Shown piece by piece: positions 52,834-62,883 of a stretch of 64,000 nt of DNA (position 1 is the first letter of the stretch; each line of letters starts with the position of its first letter). A program made the position numbers and the translations under genes. Source of the stretch: Pseudoduganella rivuli (lineage in GTDB: Bacteria > Pseudomonadota > Gammaproteobacteria > Burkholderiales > Burkholderiaceae_D). The DNA lies in contig NZ_WKJJ01000005.1 of NCBI RefSeq assembly GCF_009674485.1, positions 186,001 through 250,000 on the forward strand, read 5' to 3'. The notes below the pieces were generated by a model. That model saw nothing but the letters and a program-made list of their open reading frames with translations. It ran no database searches and was not told where the DNA came from.

Positions 52834-53038
52834 GGCGCTGCTTTCAGTAGTGGTTGTTAATGTGTGTAATTTAACTACTTAAATGCATTAAAGTAAATAT
52901 TTTTGCATAAATATACGCATGAATTCATCGGAAATTACGCTGCTGCCAGCCCGTGTGGTTGGGTAATTTAGTTACACGTCCGGTTCCGTGGCGCCCCGTG
53001 TACCATGAACACCCTCAAAACCTTTACTGGACAATGCG

Positions 53039-53620
53039 ATGCTGAACGATACCGCCCTCGACACCCTGTTCTACCAGGCCCGCACCCACAATGGCTGGCA
53101 AGACCGCGACGTCACCGACGCCCAGCTGGCGCAGTTGTACGATTTGCTGAAATGGGCGCCGACGTCGGCCAACGGTTCTCCGGCCCGCTTCGTGTTCGTG
53201 AAGTCGAAAGAAGCCCGGGAAAAACTGGCGGCCTGCATGTCGCCCGGGAACCAGGCCAAGACGGCACAGGCGCCCGTCACCGTCATCATCGGCATGGACC
53301 TGGCGTTTTACGACAAGCTGCCGCAACTGTCGCCCGCCGTCGATGCGCGCGCGTGGTTCGTGGGCAATGACGAATTGATCCGGGCCACCGCCTTCCGCAA
53401 TTCATCGCTGCAGGGCGCCTACCTGATCATGGCGGCGCGCGCCATGGGCCTCGATTGCGGTCCCATGTCCGGCTTCGACAACGCCAAAGTGGACGAGGCT
53501 TTCTTTGCCGGCACCACCGTCCAGTCCAACTTTGTGTGCAGCATCGGTTATGGCGATGTGGCCAAGGTGCGGCCGCGCGCGCCAAGGCTGGCTTTTGATG
53601 AGGCTTGCCGGATCGCCTGA
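53039..53620 (+). CDS. RutE-like nitroreductase (malonic semialdehyde reductase family)
   Basis: The 193-residue FMN-dependent oxidoreductase has LLKWAPTSANGSPARFVFV near the N-terminus and GAYLIMAARAMGLDCGPMSGF, as in the RutE/HadB group annotated as malonic semialdehyde reductases. No other rut gene is nearby, so pyrimidine degradation is not supported by context. It is divergent from the GH13-like gene across a 205-nt AT-rich spacer that contains a 10-bp palindrome ATGAATTCAT. Confidence 0.88.
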   Translation: MLNDTALDTLFYQARTHNGWQDRDVTDAQLAQLYDLLKWAPTSANGSPARFVFVKSKEAREKLAACMSPGNQAKTAQAPVTVIIGMDLAFYDKLPQLSPAVDARAWFVGNDELIRATAFRNSSLQGAYLIMAARAMGLDCGPMSGFDNAKVDEAFFAGTTVQSNFVCSIGYGDVAKVRPRAPRLAFDEACRIA

Positions 53621-53667
53621 GGCGTACCGGCCGCGCCGCTCAGGCCGGCGGCTGCGCAGGACCGGCG

Positions 53668-55671
53668 CTAGTGCACCCTGAAATTCGCGATTTCGTTCTG
53701 TAATTGTTCCGCTTGGCCTGAAAGCATGGTGGCGGCAGCTGCCGTTTCTTCGACCAGGCTGGCATTGGCCTGGGTGTTGCGGTCCAGTTCCTGGATCGCG
53801 GCAGCGGCTTGGAGCACGCCGCCAGCTTGTTCCCGCGATGCATCGGCGACGTCGGCGAGGTGAAGTTTGATCTTGCGTGCGTTTTCCACGATGTGTTGCA
53901 TTGCCGCACCCGCCTCCCCGGCGACGGCTGTACCTTGGCTGACCTGGGCTACGCTTTCAGTGATTAAACCTTTGATTTCCGCCGCCGCAGTGGCGCTGCG
54001 CTGTGCCAGACTGCGTACTTCGCTGGCAACCACGGCAAATCCCCGGCCCTGTTCACCGGCCCGCGCTGCCTCGACCGCCGCATTCAAAGCCAGGATGTTG
54101 GTCTGGAAAGCTATTTCATTGATAACGCCTATGATGTGGCTGATTTTGACCGAATGGGCATCAATGTGGTTCATTGCGTCGACCACGCCGCTGATGATCT
54201 TCCCGCCCTCTTCGGCACTTTGTTCATTCTCGTGCGCAAAGCTGGCGGCGGACTCTATCTGATCCGTGTTCTGCGCCGCCACGGAGCCGATCTGCTCCAT
54301 CGTGGCCGCCTGTTCTTCCAGCGCCGCGGCAGAGGCGGCGGTACGCTCGGATAAGTCCATGCTGGCACCGGTGATTTCAGCACTGGTTGCGTGCAGCGCA
54401 TCGGCAGATCCATGCACCAGCTTGACCAGTCCGTGCAGTGCCGCGTAGGTTTGTTGCAGGTCCCGGATTACTATGGCGGGTTCGTCGTTGCCAAGCGGAT
54501 CGGCGGGCGTGCGGCGAAGGTCACCGGTCGACATCTCTTTCAGATGTGCTGACACCAGGCGTAAGCCACCCAGTGTGGCGCGGTAGAAGCAGGCAAAGAA
54601 GTAGCCGGCAACGACCAAGATGACGCCTACCGCGATACCCATGCTGTACATGTATTGGCGCGAGCGATTCAGTCGGGCCTTGATCTGGAGATCCAATTCA
54701 TCGATCAGTTGCCGTGCCAGGGCATAATTGTCGGCAAGGGCTATTTTTGCCGTGTCCCGCAATAGCAACGCGTTGCGCGGGTCGATGACATCCTGGTTGA
54801 TCAAGTAATCGTTCGCATCGGCGAGGAAACGCTTCAGCGACGCGTCTGCGGTTTTCAAGGTATGCGCGATGCTATCGCTGCCGCGCGCAAACTTGATGTC
54901 TTCCTGTCGCTTCCCCACCGCGAACTCGATAATGTTGGCCGCTCTGTGGAACTGGCTGATCTCGAGTGGCGTCAGCGCCTGGCCACCGCGTAGTGCCAGC
55001 TCACCAAGCACCTGCATGCGCGCACTTTGTTCCAATAACTCTGGCAGGCGTTCAAATGAAGCCAACATCAGATAATACGTCGATTGCTCTGGATCCAGGG
55101 CAAGTTGCGACGTACGTGTGACGGTCGCGATGCTATCGAGGATCAATCGTATCCAACGGTCGTACAACAGCAAAGCTGGACCTGGTTGGGTCTCGGCCGC
55201 CGCCTTGGTCAAGCCTTCGCGGAGGTTCGCCGCCAGGTTGCCGGTTTCCAGTTCATGGCCAAATTGCTGTTCCAGTTCTGTAAGCCTGGCCAGTTGCCCT
55301 GCTATTTGGCTGGCCTGGGTGACCGCGGGCAGCGGCTTGCCGTTTTCCACGGCATGCAGCGCTTCATTGCGCAACACCTGGCTCTGCGCCAGCAATTCCA
55401 GCAAGGCGCGGTTATAAACGATCCCTTGCCGCTCGGCCTTGGCAACTTGTTGCTCCGTACTGGCGGCGGTCACGAACAAATACAGCAGATAGGCAATGGT
55501 CAACAGGAACAGGCCCGAGATCAGTATCGCCTTGCTGACGAAATTCACGTTGCGCATGAGATGCACACCGGGGCCGAATATGCCGTGGGCATCGTACAAC
55601 GAAGTGGTGGGATGCCGTGGCGACGACGGCGTCAATACGAACAAGCTGCTGGGTTGCGGTACGTTGGACAT
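53668..55671 (-). CDS. methyl-accepting chemotaxis protein
   Basis: The 667-residue product has TM1 ([20 protein letters not shown], about 48-67), a long periplasmic helical sensor, TM2 ([20 protein letters not shown], about 345), HAMP and a signalling domain with the conserved hairpin tip [20 protein letters not shown]. No CheR-binding pentapeptide is visible at the C-terminus (NFRVH). ATG at 55671 has AAAGAGG upstream; the longer frame adds low-complexity residues. The ligand is unknown. Confidence 0.92.
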   Translation of the reverse strand: MSNVPQPSSLFVLTPSSPRHPTTSLYDAHGIFGPGVHLMRNVNFVSKAILISGLFLLTIAYLLYLFVTAASTEQQVAKAERQGIVYNRALLELLAQSQVLRNEALHAVENGKPLPAVTQASQIAGQLARLTELEQQFGHELETGNLAANLREGLTKAAAETQPGPALLLYDRWIRLILDSIATVTRTSQLALDPEQSTYYLMLASFERLPELLEQSARMQVLGELALRGGQALTPLEISQFHRAANIIEFAVGKRQEDIKFARGSDSIAHTLKTADASLKRFLADANDYLINQDVIDPRNALLLRDTAKIALADNYALARQLIDELDLQIKARLNRSRQYMYSMGIAVGVILVVAGYFFACFYRATLGGLRLVSAHLKEMSTGDLRRTPADPLGNDEPAIVIRDLQQTYAALHGLVKLVHGSADALHATSAEITGASMDLSERTAASAAALEEQAATMEQIGSVAAQNTDQIESAASFAHENEQSAEEGGKIISGVVDAMNHIDAHSVKISHIIGVINEIAFQTNILALNAAVEAARAGEQGRGFAVVASEVRSLAQRSATAAAEIKGLITESVAQVSQGTAVAGEAGAAMQHIVENARKIKLHLADVADASREQAGGVLQAAAAIQELDRNTQANASLVEETAAAATMLSGQAEQLQNEIANFRVH

Positions 55672-56375
55672 GAGCCTCTTTAACTTATCTGGAAGCGGAC
55701 TGGGCGGCCCTCTCCACCGTGGTGTTGGGGGGGATCGGTTGCCACAATTTGCGTGGAAGCGTTGCACTGGATCGGTCTTGCTGCAACGGCGCCATCGGGA
55801 CTGTCTACTGCGGCTTTTGTTGTCGGTATTGTCGAAGTCCCGTTGTTGAGATGTATCACAGCAGTGTCTGATAGTGTGCTCTGGCGTTCGGCTGCACGCA
55901 GCCTCGCTAAATGGATTAACGGATGAGGGAATGGGCGCAGGAGTAAGGCGCGTGGTGAAACGGATGCCCGTTAAAGGCGACTTCGCTGAGGCGGGGATGA
56001 GGCGACAACGAAAGAGGGAATTTGCCTATCGCGCACTTGTGCAGTGCTCAATGGCAACCGATAGTACCAACACTATTGCTACCTGAAAATAGCAAGATGA
56101 AATTAACGCGTTTTGAATGAAATAATGCCGTTTTCGGGTGGTTTCGGGCAGTTAAGCCCGACGTCACCGTGCGCGAGTGTGAAAATAAAGATGCTTCGCT
56201 CGTGCGCCAGCCAAAACGACGCTGCGGCGAGAATAAATGATGAATTTAATAAATTTGATCAAAAACTGATCCATGTCATTAATTTTGGGAAATTTTTGTG
56301 CCACTATTTGTAACTAATAATAATTAAGCTGCACATCTATTTTGTAGCAATCCAGTGCAATTTCTGCCCGGACAG
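55672..56375. other. non-coding spacer between two chemoreceptor genes
   Basis: No frame here has codon use like the neighbours. 56050-56340 is clearly AT-richer than the rest of the window and may hold promoters. A perfect 6-bp dyad TCGGGC/GCCCGA with a 6-nt loop (56144-56161) is the only strong small structure seen. The divergent promoters for the two chemoreceptors must lie here; no flagellar sigma28-type box was recognised. Confidence 0.5.
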
Positions 56376-56382
56376 CTTTAAT

Positions 56383-56645
56383 GACTACCCCATTCCCGTA
56401 GTCGCCGCTTCCCACCCGGCCTCGCCCCGCCGTCTCTAGCAATGGTGCTTTGCCCGCCGCGTCGGCGGCGTGCTTCAACAAAGGGAACGTTATGACAATC
56501 GACAGTGCAGCGGTGGTCGGCCGCCAACTCCTGGCCGTTCGGGCAGGTGAATATTTCTTTCACATCGATATTGAGCGGGACCAGGAACCGGGGAGCCTTG
56601 TTTCTTCCAACTGGCTGGTTGGGGGGCGGGCATATCTCCCGCCCC
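56383..56645 (+). promoter_or_regulatory. hairpin-rich leader upstream of chemoreceptor 2
   Basis: Four perfect stems lie within 263 nt upstream of the chemoreceptor gene: GACTAC/GTAGTC (56383-56403), CCGCCG/CGGCGG with a 3-nt loop (56454-56468), CCAAC/GTTGG (56607-56622) and, immediately adjoining it, GGGGCGGG/CCCGCCCC with a 7-nt loop (56623-56645). The last ends 17 nt before the AAAGGAG ribosome site. A structured 5' leader (regulatory RNA or attenuator) is an inference. The strongest hairpin lacks a T-run. A small frame overlaps the region (56492-56662). Confidence 0.45.
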
Positions 56646-56662
56646 TGAAGCTTGCGGCCTGA
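56492..56662 (+). CDS. possible small leader protein
   Basis: This 56-codon frame starts at an ATG with AAAGGGAA upstream and ends 13 nt before the chemoreceptor ATG ([20 protein letters not shown]...). It resembles no family I know. Its last third is made of the two hairpins of the leader, so conserved RNA structure may explain the frame better than coding. Confidence 0.25.
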   Translation: MTIDSAAVVGRQLLAVRAGEYFFHIDIERDQEPGSLVSSNWLVGGRAYLPPLKLAA

Positions 56663-56675
56663 AAGGAGAACCGAC

Positions 56676-58358
56676 ATGGCGTTCAAGAATTGGAAAATCC
56701 GCCGCAAGCTGGTGGTTGGCTTTGGCTTTGTCCTCACCTTGATGCTGGGTGTCGGCGGGGTCTCGTTATGGGCCATCAATGACCTCGTCACGCAGATTGA
56801 CCTGGCGGCGATTGACTATCAGAAGACCCTGCAGTCGCAATTGGTCAAGGACGAATTGAACGAGACCGCGCGCAATATGTCTGATCTCCTGGTCTTTGAC
56901 GAGCCGGCGGCGCGCGCCAGGGAAATTGCCAACATGGCTGAATCCACCGGCGTGATCAATGCAACATTGGGGAAAATAGAGGGCATGCTGCGGCTGGAAA
57001 AAGGCAGGGCCTTGCTGCGCGAGGTGCGTACGGCACGCACCCAGTTCCTGCCGCTGCGGGACCGCTTCGTTGATCTGGTCAAGGCGGACCAGCGGGAGGA
57101 CGCGAAAGCACTGCTGATCAACGAGGTAAGCCCGGCGCAATTGCGCTATTTTGAGACGATACAGCGATTCATATCGCTCCAGGATGAGTTGATGGCGGGA
57201 CACGCCGAGCATTCCAAACGTAAAGCGGACCTGACGCTGGTTGCGATTTCCATCCTGCTCGGCATAGCGGTTGTCGCCAGCACGCTCGCCATCGCAAAAA
57301 TGATTGCTGGCGTGGTCACGCCGTTGACCGAAGCGGTTCAAGTGGCGAAGCGCGTCGCTGCCGGCGACCTGACCGCCGAAATTTCTGTCGGCAGCCATGA
57401 TGAAACCGGCGAGATGCTGGCGGCATTGCAATCGATGAACGCGTCGCTGTTGAAGATCGTGCGCGAAGTGCGTGCCGGGACAGATTCGATCGCCACCGCC
57501 ACCGAACAGATCGCAACCGGAAATCTCGACTTGTCATCCCGGACCGAACAGCAGGCCGGTACGCTGGAAGAAACGGCGTCGTCGATGGAAGAAATGACGT
57601 CGACCGTACGCCATAATGCCGAACATTTGCGCCACGCGGAGCGGCTGGCCAGCGCGGCAACCGATGTGGCGAGGGAAGGGGGGATCGTGGTCGAGCAAGT
57701 GGTCCAGACCATGGATGGCATTCATGCGGCATCGCAAAAGATTGTCGACATTATCGCCACCATCGACGCCATCGCTTTCCAAACCAACATCCTGGCGCTG
57801 AATGCCGCCGTTGAAGCGGCGCGGGCTGGCGAAGAGGGCCGCGGGTTTGCCGTGGTCGCAACGGAAGTGCGCAATCTCGCCCAGCGCTCCGCTGCGGCGG
57901 CGAAGGAAATCAAGAGCCTGATCGGCGAATCCGTGGACCAGGTGACGCGTGGCGCCGCGCTTGTCACGAATGCCGGAGACACCATGCGCTCGGTCGTGCA
58001 CAGTGTGCAGCAGGTTAGCAGTGTCATGAGTGAGATCGCTGCGGCGGGCCGCGAGCAAGAGGCGGGGATCGAGCAGATCAACCATGCGGTAACCGAGATG
58101 GACACCGTGACGCAGCAAAACGCGGCACTGGTCGAGGAAGCGGCCGCCGCTGCGGATTCGCTGCGGGATCTGGCGACGAACCTGTCGGTGACGGTGGCGG
58201 TGTTCAATACCGGGATCGCGCCGGCTGCGGCGCAGGCCAGGCCGGCGGCGAAAGCCGTGCTGCATCTGGTCGGCGCCGGTACCGCCGGCGCGGCCAGTCC
58301 GGACGCGGGAAGCGGGACGCAGGCGCCGCCCCGGTTCGCTGATTGGGAAAGTTTTTAA
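56676..58358 (+). CDS. methyl-accepting chemotaxis protein with CheR/CheB pentapeptide
   Basis: The 560-residue Tar/Tsr-like receptor has TM1 ([20 protein letters not shown]), a four-helix-bundle periplasmic sensor, TM2 ([20 protein letters not shown], about 190-210), HAMP, methylation helices with [20 protein letters not shown] and the tip [16 protein letters not shown]. It ends in DWESF, a variant of the NWETF pentapeptide that tethers CheR/CheB, set off by an Ala/Pro-rich linker. ATG at 56676 follows AAAGGAG. Confidence 0.94.
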   Translation: MAFKNWKIRRKLVVGFGFVLTLMLGVGGVSLWAINDLVTQIDLAAIDYQKTLQSQLVKDELNETARNMSDLLVFDEPAARAREIANMAESTGVINATLGKIEGMLRLEKGRALLREVRTARTQFLPLRDRFVDLVKADQREDAKALLINEVSPAQLRYFETIQRFISLQDELMAGHAEHSKRKADLTLVAISILLGIAVVASTLAIAKMIAGVVTPLTEAVQVAKRVAAGDLTAEISVGSHDETGEMLAALQSMNASLLKIVREVRAGTDSIATATEQIATGNLDLSSRTEQQAGTLEETASSMEEMTSTVRHNAEHLRHAERLASAATDVAREGGIVVEQVVQTMDGIHAASQKIVDIIATIDAIAFQTNILALNAAVEAARAGEEGRGFAVVATEVRNLAQRSAAAAKEIKSLIGESVDQVTRGAALVTNAGDTMRSVVHSVQQVSSVMSEIAAAGREQEAGIEQINHAVTEMDTVTQQNAALVEEAAAAADSLRDLATNLSVTVAVFNTGIAPAAAQARPAAKAVLHLVGAGTAGAASPDAGSGTQAPPRFADWESF

Positions 58359-58406
58359 GCGCCAGAGTCCCTGCCCGCGCCTGCGACAGATGGCGCGGGC
58401 ATGTCC

Positions 58407-58543
58407 GCCACCTGCTCACTGTCGCTGCTTCATGCTGGCGATGGAAACGCCGGTGGGTCGACCGGCCGCAGCGGAGGTGGGGTCGTATCCATGGGAACTC
58501 CCGGGTTGTCAGGTGTCCGGAATTGTACTGCACAGTGCGCATC
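58407..58543 (-). pseudogene. internally deleted remnant of a DUF1003 gene
   Basis: 58433-58543 aligns base by base with 47102-47212, the first about 20 codons and upstream region of the intact DUF1003 gene. Shared blocks include CGATGGAAACGC, CCATGGGAACTCCCGG and GGAATTGTACTGCAC. Directly beside it, 58407-58430 matches the last codons and flank of that gene (46645-46668; 22 of 24 bases). The middle of the gene is missing and one extra base shifts the frame after VD. No functional product is expected. Confidence 0.7.
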
Positions 58544-58578
58544 CTGCCGCGCCGGACGGACTCATGCGGTCGCGATTG

Positions 58579-59244
58579 TCATGTCACGGCCGTATTGAAG
58601 CGGGCTGATGCGCGGCGGCGCTTACCAATGACCGCAGCACATGCCAGTCCCAGTGGCAGCAATGCCAGCGTGCCGGGTTCGGGGACGCTCAGCTGGAGCA
58701 TGGTGTCCGGCACATCGGGGAGGCGGTTGCCATCGCCATCGCCCAGTATGGCGGAGCTGGTGCGCACGGTGGTGACGCCCTCGGGAAGATTCGGGTTGTA
58801 CGCATACAGGCCCACGGTGGCGAGGCGGAAGCTGTCCGCCTGTAAATCCGCCAGGTACGGGCCGGTGCAGAAGACGCAGCCGGCCGGGCTGGCTTCCAGC
58901 AGGGATACCGCGCTGAGATGCAGGATACCGGGCGCGGTCAGAACCATGGACGCCAGTGCTTCGCCGGCCGGCACGCCGCCCAGGCCCATGCCCCATCCGG
59001 CTGGCGGCGTATCGATTTTCTGGAACAGGTTCGGATCGAACAGCAGGTCCACTTCGAATGCCCCCAGTGTCCGGTTGAGGCCGGCAGGGCGCAAGCCGGT
59101 CAGGTTGACGTCGATAAACACGTCGTCAAATCTGTGGACGGTCAGGCCGGTGCGAGGGAACAGCGAGATGGCCAGTGCGTGCGCCGGCCGGATGGATGCG
59201 GCCAGGGTCAGGCACAAGGCTGCGGCGAATAGCATTTTTTTCAT
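58579..59244 (-). CDS. PEP-CTERM sorting-signal protein
   Basis: The 221-residue product has an N-terminal signal peptide (MKKMLFAAALCLTLAAS) and a C-terminal VPEPGTLALLPLGLACAAVIGKRRR: the PEP motif, a membrane span and a basic tail that exosortase recognises. The middle (FDDVFIDVNLTGL, LGAFEVDLLFDPNLF) looks like a cohesin-type beta-sandwich, common in such proteins. GAGGAG precedes the ATG. It probably leaves the inner membrane for the surface or matrix. The dockerin-bearing protein 19 nt upstream is a plausible partner. Confidence 0.88.
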   Translation of the reverse strand: MKKMLFAAALCLTLAASIRPAHALAISLFPRTGLTVHRFDDVFIDVNLTGLRPAGLNRTLGAFEVDLLFDPNLFQKIDTPPAGWGMGLGGVPAGEALASMVLTAPGILHLSAVSLLEASPAGCVFCTGPYLADLQADSFRLATVGLYAYNPNLPEGVTTVRTSSAILGDGDGNRLPDVPDTMLQLSVPEPGTLALLPLGLACAAVIGKRRRASARFNTAVT

Positions 59245-59263
59245 GGCAGGTTCTCCTCAGGAA

Positions 59264-61012
59264 TCAACGGGCGCATTGGGGTTTGTTGCACAGCAGCGTC
59301 AGCTTGCGCGCATCGAGCACGGTGATGCGGCCATCGTGGTCCAGGTCGCGCGGATCGCCGCCGGCCGTGGCGTCGGTTCCCACTGCATTCAGGACCAGGT
59401 CGAGATCATTGCGGTCGATTGCCGAATCGCCGTCCAGGTCGCCCGGCGCGGCGGACGGCAGCGTATACGTGAGCGTCAATTCGGAATAATCGATCATGCT
59501 GTCGTCGCCGACGATCAGGTCGAGGCGGCCGCTGGCCAATACGCCGAGCAAGTTGCGGTAGACGTCCGGCCGCGGCGCCTGGGATCCGCCCGCCCCTCCC
59601 GTGCTGTCGCGCAGGCGCAGCGGGACCCTGGCAAGGTCGATGTGCACGTCGTAATCGACGCCCGCCACCGGTTCGAATCCAAGCAGGTCGCGCAGCGCAA
59701 TATAGGGCAGGAACGGCTGCAGTCCGTCGCACTGCGCCAGGGGACCGCAGGGTTCGCGCTCCGCCTCGGTGGCCGACACGGAGTCGTTGTACAGGATGAC
59801 GTCGTTTTTGACCAGGCTGCTGGTCCCGCGCAGGCGTATGGTCACCCTGGCGGCGGTGACGCGCGCCTGCGGGGGCAGCGCCAGCACGTGGGTCAGGCCG
59901 ACCGGCCGGTCGGCGCCGCCCATATCGAGGCCGACGCCTGCGTGCTGGCCCAACTGGCCTGCAAAGTACGACAGCACACGCGCTACACGGGGTGACGCGG
60001 GTGCGCGGTCCGCCACGTCGCCGGGGTGATAGCCGTCGTCGTCGCCGACCCGGTTGTCCGTGAAGCGGCCGGCATCGCCGGACAGACCATGGAATCCCGT
60101 CAGGCCCTGTGCATCTTCGCAGGCGCCCAGGGCCGCTCCCATCGGCTGTTTGTCGTTCAGCGTGGCGTCCCAGAAACATTTGAAAACTTCTTCCGAACTG
60201 CCGATCGGCAGGCTGAGGTCGCCGCCGATATAGGTGCGCGCGCCGGCGCCCATGATGGCGGGCTCGAGCGGTGCGTTATGGACCTGGCAGGAGTTGAAAT
60301 ACAGCAGTTTGCCGGCCAGCGTGCCGGACGGCAGCGTGGTAAACCACTGGCTGGCCAGCATGCCGTCGGCAAGCTGGATCCCGTCGGGGTTGCCATGGCC
60401 GATATTACCCAGTGCCTTCAGGCGCGGCGCCAGCAGGTAATTGCGGATGTCCTGCACGCCGGCGTCACCGCCCACGGCCGTGTCGCAAACATAGCCGGCG
60501 GCGGCGCCGAGCTGGCAGCCACGCTGGACGCCAGCCACGGCGCTCGCGATGAAGTCGACCGGGGTCTCGAACAGCATGTCGGCGTCCTGCACCGTGAACG
60601 TGCCGGGCTCGAGATCGCTTTCCTGCTGCTGGTATGCAAGGTCGACTGCGCTCACCACATAGCCAGGGGACAGCGTGATGCGCGCAGTATCGGCCTGGGA
60701 AATATCGGCGCGCGCCAGGTAAACCACCAGGTGGCGCGGCATGCCGGTGGCGTCGAACCGGACGCGGATCCTGGCCAGCAGGTAAGGCGTGCTGCTGTCC
60801 GCCAGCAGCGTGGTGCGCACGATCTGTTCGACGCGCACGCGGTCCAGTGTGGCAAAGGCCGGGTTGCTCGACTGGAGAATTTCAATCCGCGCGCTTTCGT
60901 TGGCCGCCCGCAGGGGCGGCGCAAGTAGCAGGCTGGCCAGCAGCAGGCAGGCTGGCAGCAGGCAGCGCGGCATCCGCAATGCTAGGCGGGGAAATGGCAT
61001 GGTGTGAGGCAT
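59264..61012 (-). CDS. exported caspase-like (clan CD) protein with C-terminal dockerin
   Basis: The 582-residue product has a signal peptide, then a domain with GNIGHGNPDG and, about 50 residues on, LLYFNSCQVHN. This His-Gly / Ser-Cys pairing with a following GARTYIGG strand is the outline of clan CD (caspase/gingipain/CHAT-like) cysteine peptidases. The C-terminus has two calcium-loop repeats, GDLDGDSAIDRNDLDLVL and DLDHDGRITVLDARKL, i.e. a type I dockerin. AGGAG lies 6 nt before the ATG. Peptidase activity is inferred only from the dyad. It is transcribed with the PEP-CTERM gene. Confidence 0.7.
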   Translation of the reverse strand: MPHTMPFPRLALRMPRCLLPACLLLASLLLAPPLRAANESARIEILQSSNPAFATLDRVRVEQIVRTTLLADSSTPYLLARIRVRFDATGMPRHLVVYLARADISQADTARITLSPGYVVSAVDLAYQQQESDLEPGTFTVQDADMLFETPVDFIASAVAGVQRGCQLGAAAGYVCDTAVGGDAGVQDIRNYLLAPRLKALGNIGHGNPDGIQLADGMLASQWFTTLPSGTLAGKLLYFNSCQVHNAPLEPAIMGAGARTYIGGDLSLPIGSSEEVFKCFWDATLNDKQPMGAALGACEDAQGLTGFHGLSGDAGRFTDNRVGDDDGYHPGDVADRAPASPRVARVLSYFAGQLGQHAGVGLDMGGADRPVGLTHVLALPPQARVTAARVTIRLRGTSSLVKNDVILYNDSVSATEAEREPCGPLAQCDGLQPFLPYIALRDLLGFEPVAGVDYDVHIDLARVPLRLRDSTGGAGGSQAPRPDVYRNLLGVLASGRLDLIVGDDSMIDYSELTLTYTLPSAAPGDLDGDSAIDRNDLDLVLNAVGTDATAGGDPRDLDHDGRITVLDARKLTLLCNKPQCAR

Positions 61013-61033
61013 GGCAGGCTCCTGTCGGGTGGG

Positions 61034-62068
61034 TCAATCGGTGGCTGGAGGGATGGCGGTCACTTCCGCGTGCGGACCGCGCAGGGAAAAACGGTAAGGC
61101 GCCGGTATCAGCAACGCCGCCTGGCGGTAGTAGTGGCGCGGGCCGGGCACTGCGGCCCCGTTCACGATGCTGGCCGGCCACAGCCGTTCACCGCCCGGCG
61201 CTTCGCGCAAGCCGATCAGGTAGACGGGGTGTAATTCGGCGGCGGGCGCCACGGCACTGCCGCGCACCTCCAACCGGAATGTGCGGCTTTCCAACGGCTG
61301 GAGCAGGGGGACTGCCAAGATGGCGGCATGGCCGGATGTCGCGCGCCGCCCGAAACCGTCGACGTGCGCGGTATTGCTGTAACCGGCTTCGCCCTCGACA
61401 CGGTGGCCGGTGCTGCGAAACAGCGGCAGCGCGGCGGCGGCGCCCTGCACGGCCACGGTGTTGGTAAAACACAGCCTGAAGTGCACGTCATGCAGCGGAC
61501 GGTCGCCGCTGTTGCGCAATTCAACCGCCATGTGTAATACGTGGACGCCGTTCTCGAACTGTGCCGTGTGGTGCGACTGGATTTGCAGCCCCAGCACTTG
61601 CTGCCGGCCCGGGCCCGTCAGCAAGCGTCCTGGCGGGCCGTAGTAATTGCTGTAGCCTGCCACCAGCCAGTGGCGGGCGGGAATGTCTTGCCGCCACAGG
61701 TAACCCGGTTCCGGCCCAGCCTGCCGCTGCGGATCGCCGGCGGGGACGACGGGCAGGCCGGCGATATCCTCATCGACACCGGCTGCCTGCAGCGACAGTT
61801 GCGGCGCGGCAGCGGGGCCGAAGGCGGGCCAGAACCTGCCCTGGCGGTCCAGTGCCGCAGGGACGGGCGAGGTAATGGTGATGCCGGCCTGGTGCTGGGC
61901 CGGATTGGCCACCGCCGTGGCATGGTGCAGCACCAGCGTAAAAGCACGGGTCTGTAACAGGTCGCGCTCGGCTGCCTGCGACGCGGCGGCGGGCCGCGTC
62001 ATCAGAACCGCCAGCGCGGTCCAGGCGAGGCATGCGGCGCGGCACAGGAATGGGGGGCAGGGTGGCAT
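61034..62068 (-). CDS. exported protein of unknown function
   Basis: The 344-residue product has a signal peptide (AACLAWTALAVLMTRPAAASQ) and an all-beta-looking body with no motif I can assign (HHTAQFENGVHVLHMAVELRN, SRTFRLEVRGSAVAP). GGAG precedes the ATG. It ends the upstream side of a three-gene minus-strand group (21-nt gap to the dockerin protein) and is probably co-transcribed with it. Confidence 0.75.
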   Translation of the reverse strand: MPPCPPFLCRAACLAWTALAVLMTRPAAASQAAERDLLQTRAFTLVLHHATAVANPAQHQAGITITSPVPAALDRQGRFWPAFGPAAAPQLSLQAAGVDEDIAGLPVVPAGDPQRQAGPEPGYLWRQDIPARHWLVAGYSNYYGPPGRLLTGPGRQQVLGLQIQSHHTAQFENGVHVLHMAVELRNSGDRPLHDVHFRLCFTNTVAVQGAAAALPLFRSTGHRVEGEAGYSNTAHVDGFGRRATSGHAAILAVPLLQPLESRTFRLEVRGSAVAPAAELHPVYLIGLREAPGGERLWPASIVNGAAVPGPRHYYRQAALLIPAPYRFSLRGPHAEVTAIPPATD

Positions 62069-62191
62069 GGCGGACTCCGTGTGGGAACGGATGCCGCAGT
62101 TTCCATGCCAGTGGTTCTTGAAGCTGATAAATCACGTACTTCACTGCACGCCGGCGCCGCTGCATGGGCTGATGTCAAGTTGTCCGACGCC

Positions 62192-62671
62192 TCAGCCCTC
62201 CGGCTGGACGCCATACAGTTCCGTATGGCCAAAGCCAATGCTGTAATCGAGCAGGGAAATCACGGCCGGTACGATGCGCAGAAACAGCAATCCGGGCCAG
62301 GGCAGCGTCCCCGCATCCGGGACGAACGTTGTGATCTGCGGGAACTTGCGCAGGAAAGCCTGCTCGATGCGTTCGATCTCGTCCTTGCCTTGCACGAATT
62401 CAGCGGTTCCTCCGAAAGACAGGCCCCGGATCCGGCGCCAGTCGTCGTAGTCGAGATTGATGGTCGCGGAGACCTTGTTGTTCTGCTGGATATTGGTGGC
62501 TTTCTGGCTGCCCAGGCCGACACCTGCGTACAGTGTCAATCCGTCGTGGATATAGCTGACGGTCGTGGCCTGCGGGTAGCCGTCAGGCCGCACGGTCGCC
62601 AGTGTCATGTCGCGGCCTTGTTGCAGAATGTCGAGCACGCGCGTGCGGGCTGCCGGGGTGAAATGTTCCAT
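62192..62671 (-). CDS. pyridoxamine 5'-phosphate oxidase family protein
   Basis: The 159-residue split-barrel flavin-type protein has MTLATVRPDGYPQATTVSYI, LYAGVGLGSQKATNIQQNN and VSATINLDYDDW, the common PPOX-fold pattern. It is probably an F420- or FMN-binding oxidoreductase rather than PdxH, from which it differs in length. TGGAGG lies 4 nt before the ATG at 62671. It is divergent from the Hsp20 gene behind an FNR-type box, suggesting expression at low oxygen. Confidence 0.85.
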   Translation of the reverse strand: MEHFTPAARTRVLDILQQGRDMTLATVRPDGYPQATTVSYIHDGLTLYAGVGLGSQKATNIQQNNKVSATINLDYDDWRRIRGLSFGGTAEFVQGKDEIERIEQAFLRKFPQITTFVPDAGTLPWPGLLFLRIVPAVISLLDYSIGFGHTELYGVQPEG

Positions 62672-62772
62672 ATGGCCTCCAGGATTGAATGCAATGGATG
62701 GCGCGCTGCGGCGTTGTCCGGTCTGCCCGCCGCCGGCCATCGGATGCCGGCGATGCTGGTCCGGCGCAAGTC

Positions 62773-62816
62773 ATACTAGGGAGTGTACCCTGAAAGTTAA
62801 ATGATCCAGATCAAAT
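62773..62816 (-). promoter_or_regulatory. FNR-type promoter for the PPOX gene
   Basis: ATGAT-CCAG-ATCAA (62801-62814) differs from the FNR consensus TTGAT-N4-ATCAA at one base. A class II position (centre -41.5) puts the start near 62766 with TAGTAT (62778-62773) as -10. This box sits in the left arm (62795-62816) of a 22-bp inverted repeat whose other arm serves the Hsp20 gene. Confidence 0.55.
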
Positions 62817-62883
62817 GCGGGACCAATTGCCGCTTGTCATGGCCTGAAAAGACGGGCTGCTTCGCGACCGCAATCTGCGATGA

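Noticed and set aside
55874..56086. 70-codon plus-strand frame upstream of chemoreceptor 2
   Set aside because: Atypical codon use and no ribosome site; likely chance.
56113..56313. 66-codon plus-strand frame in the AT-rich spacer
   Set aside because: No ribosome site, codon use unlike neighbours and no recognisable motif.
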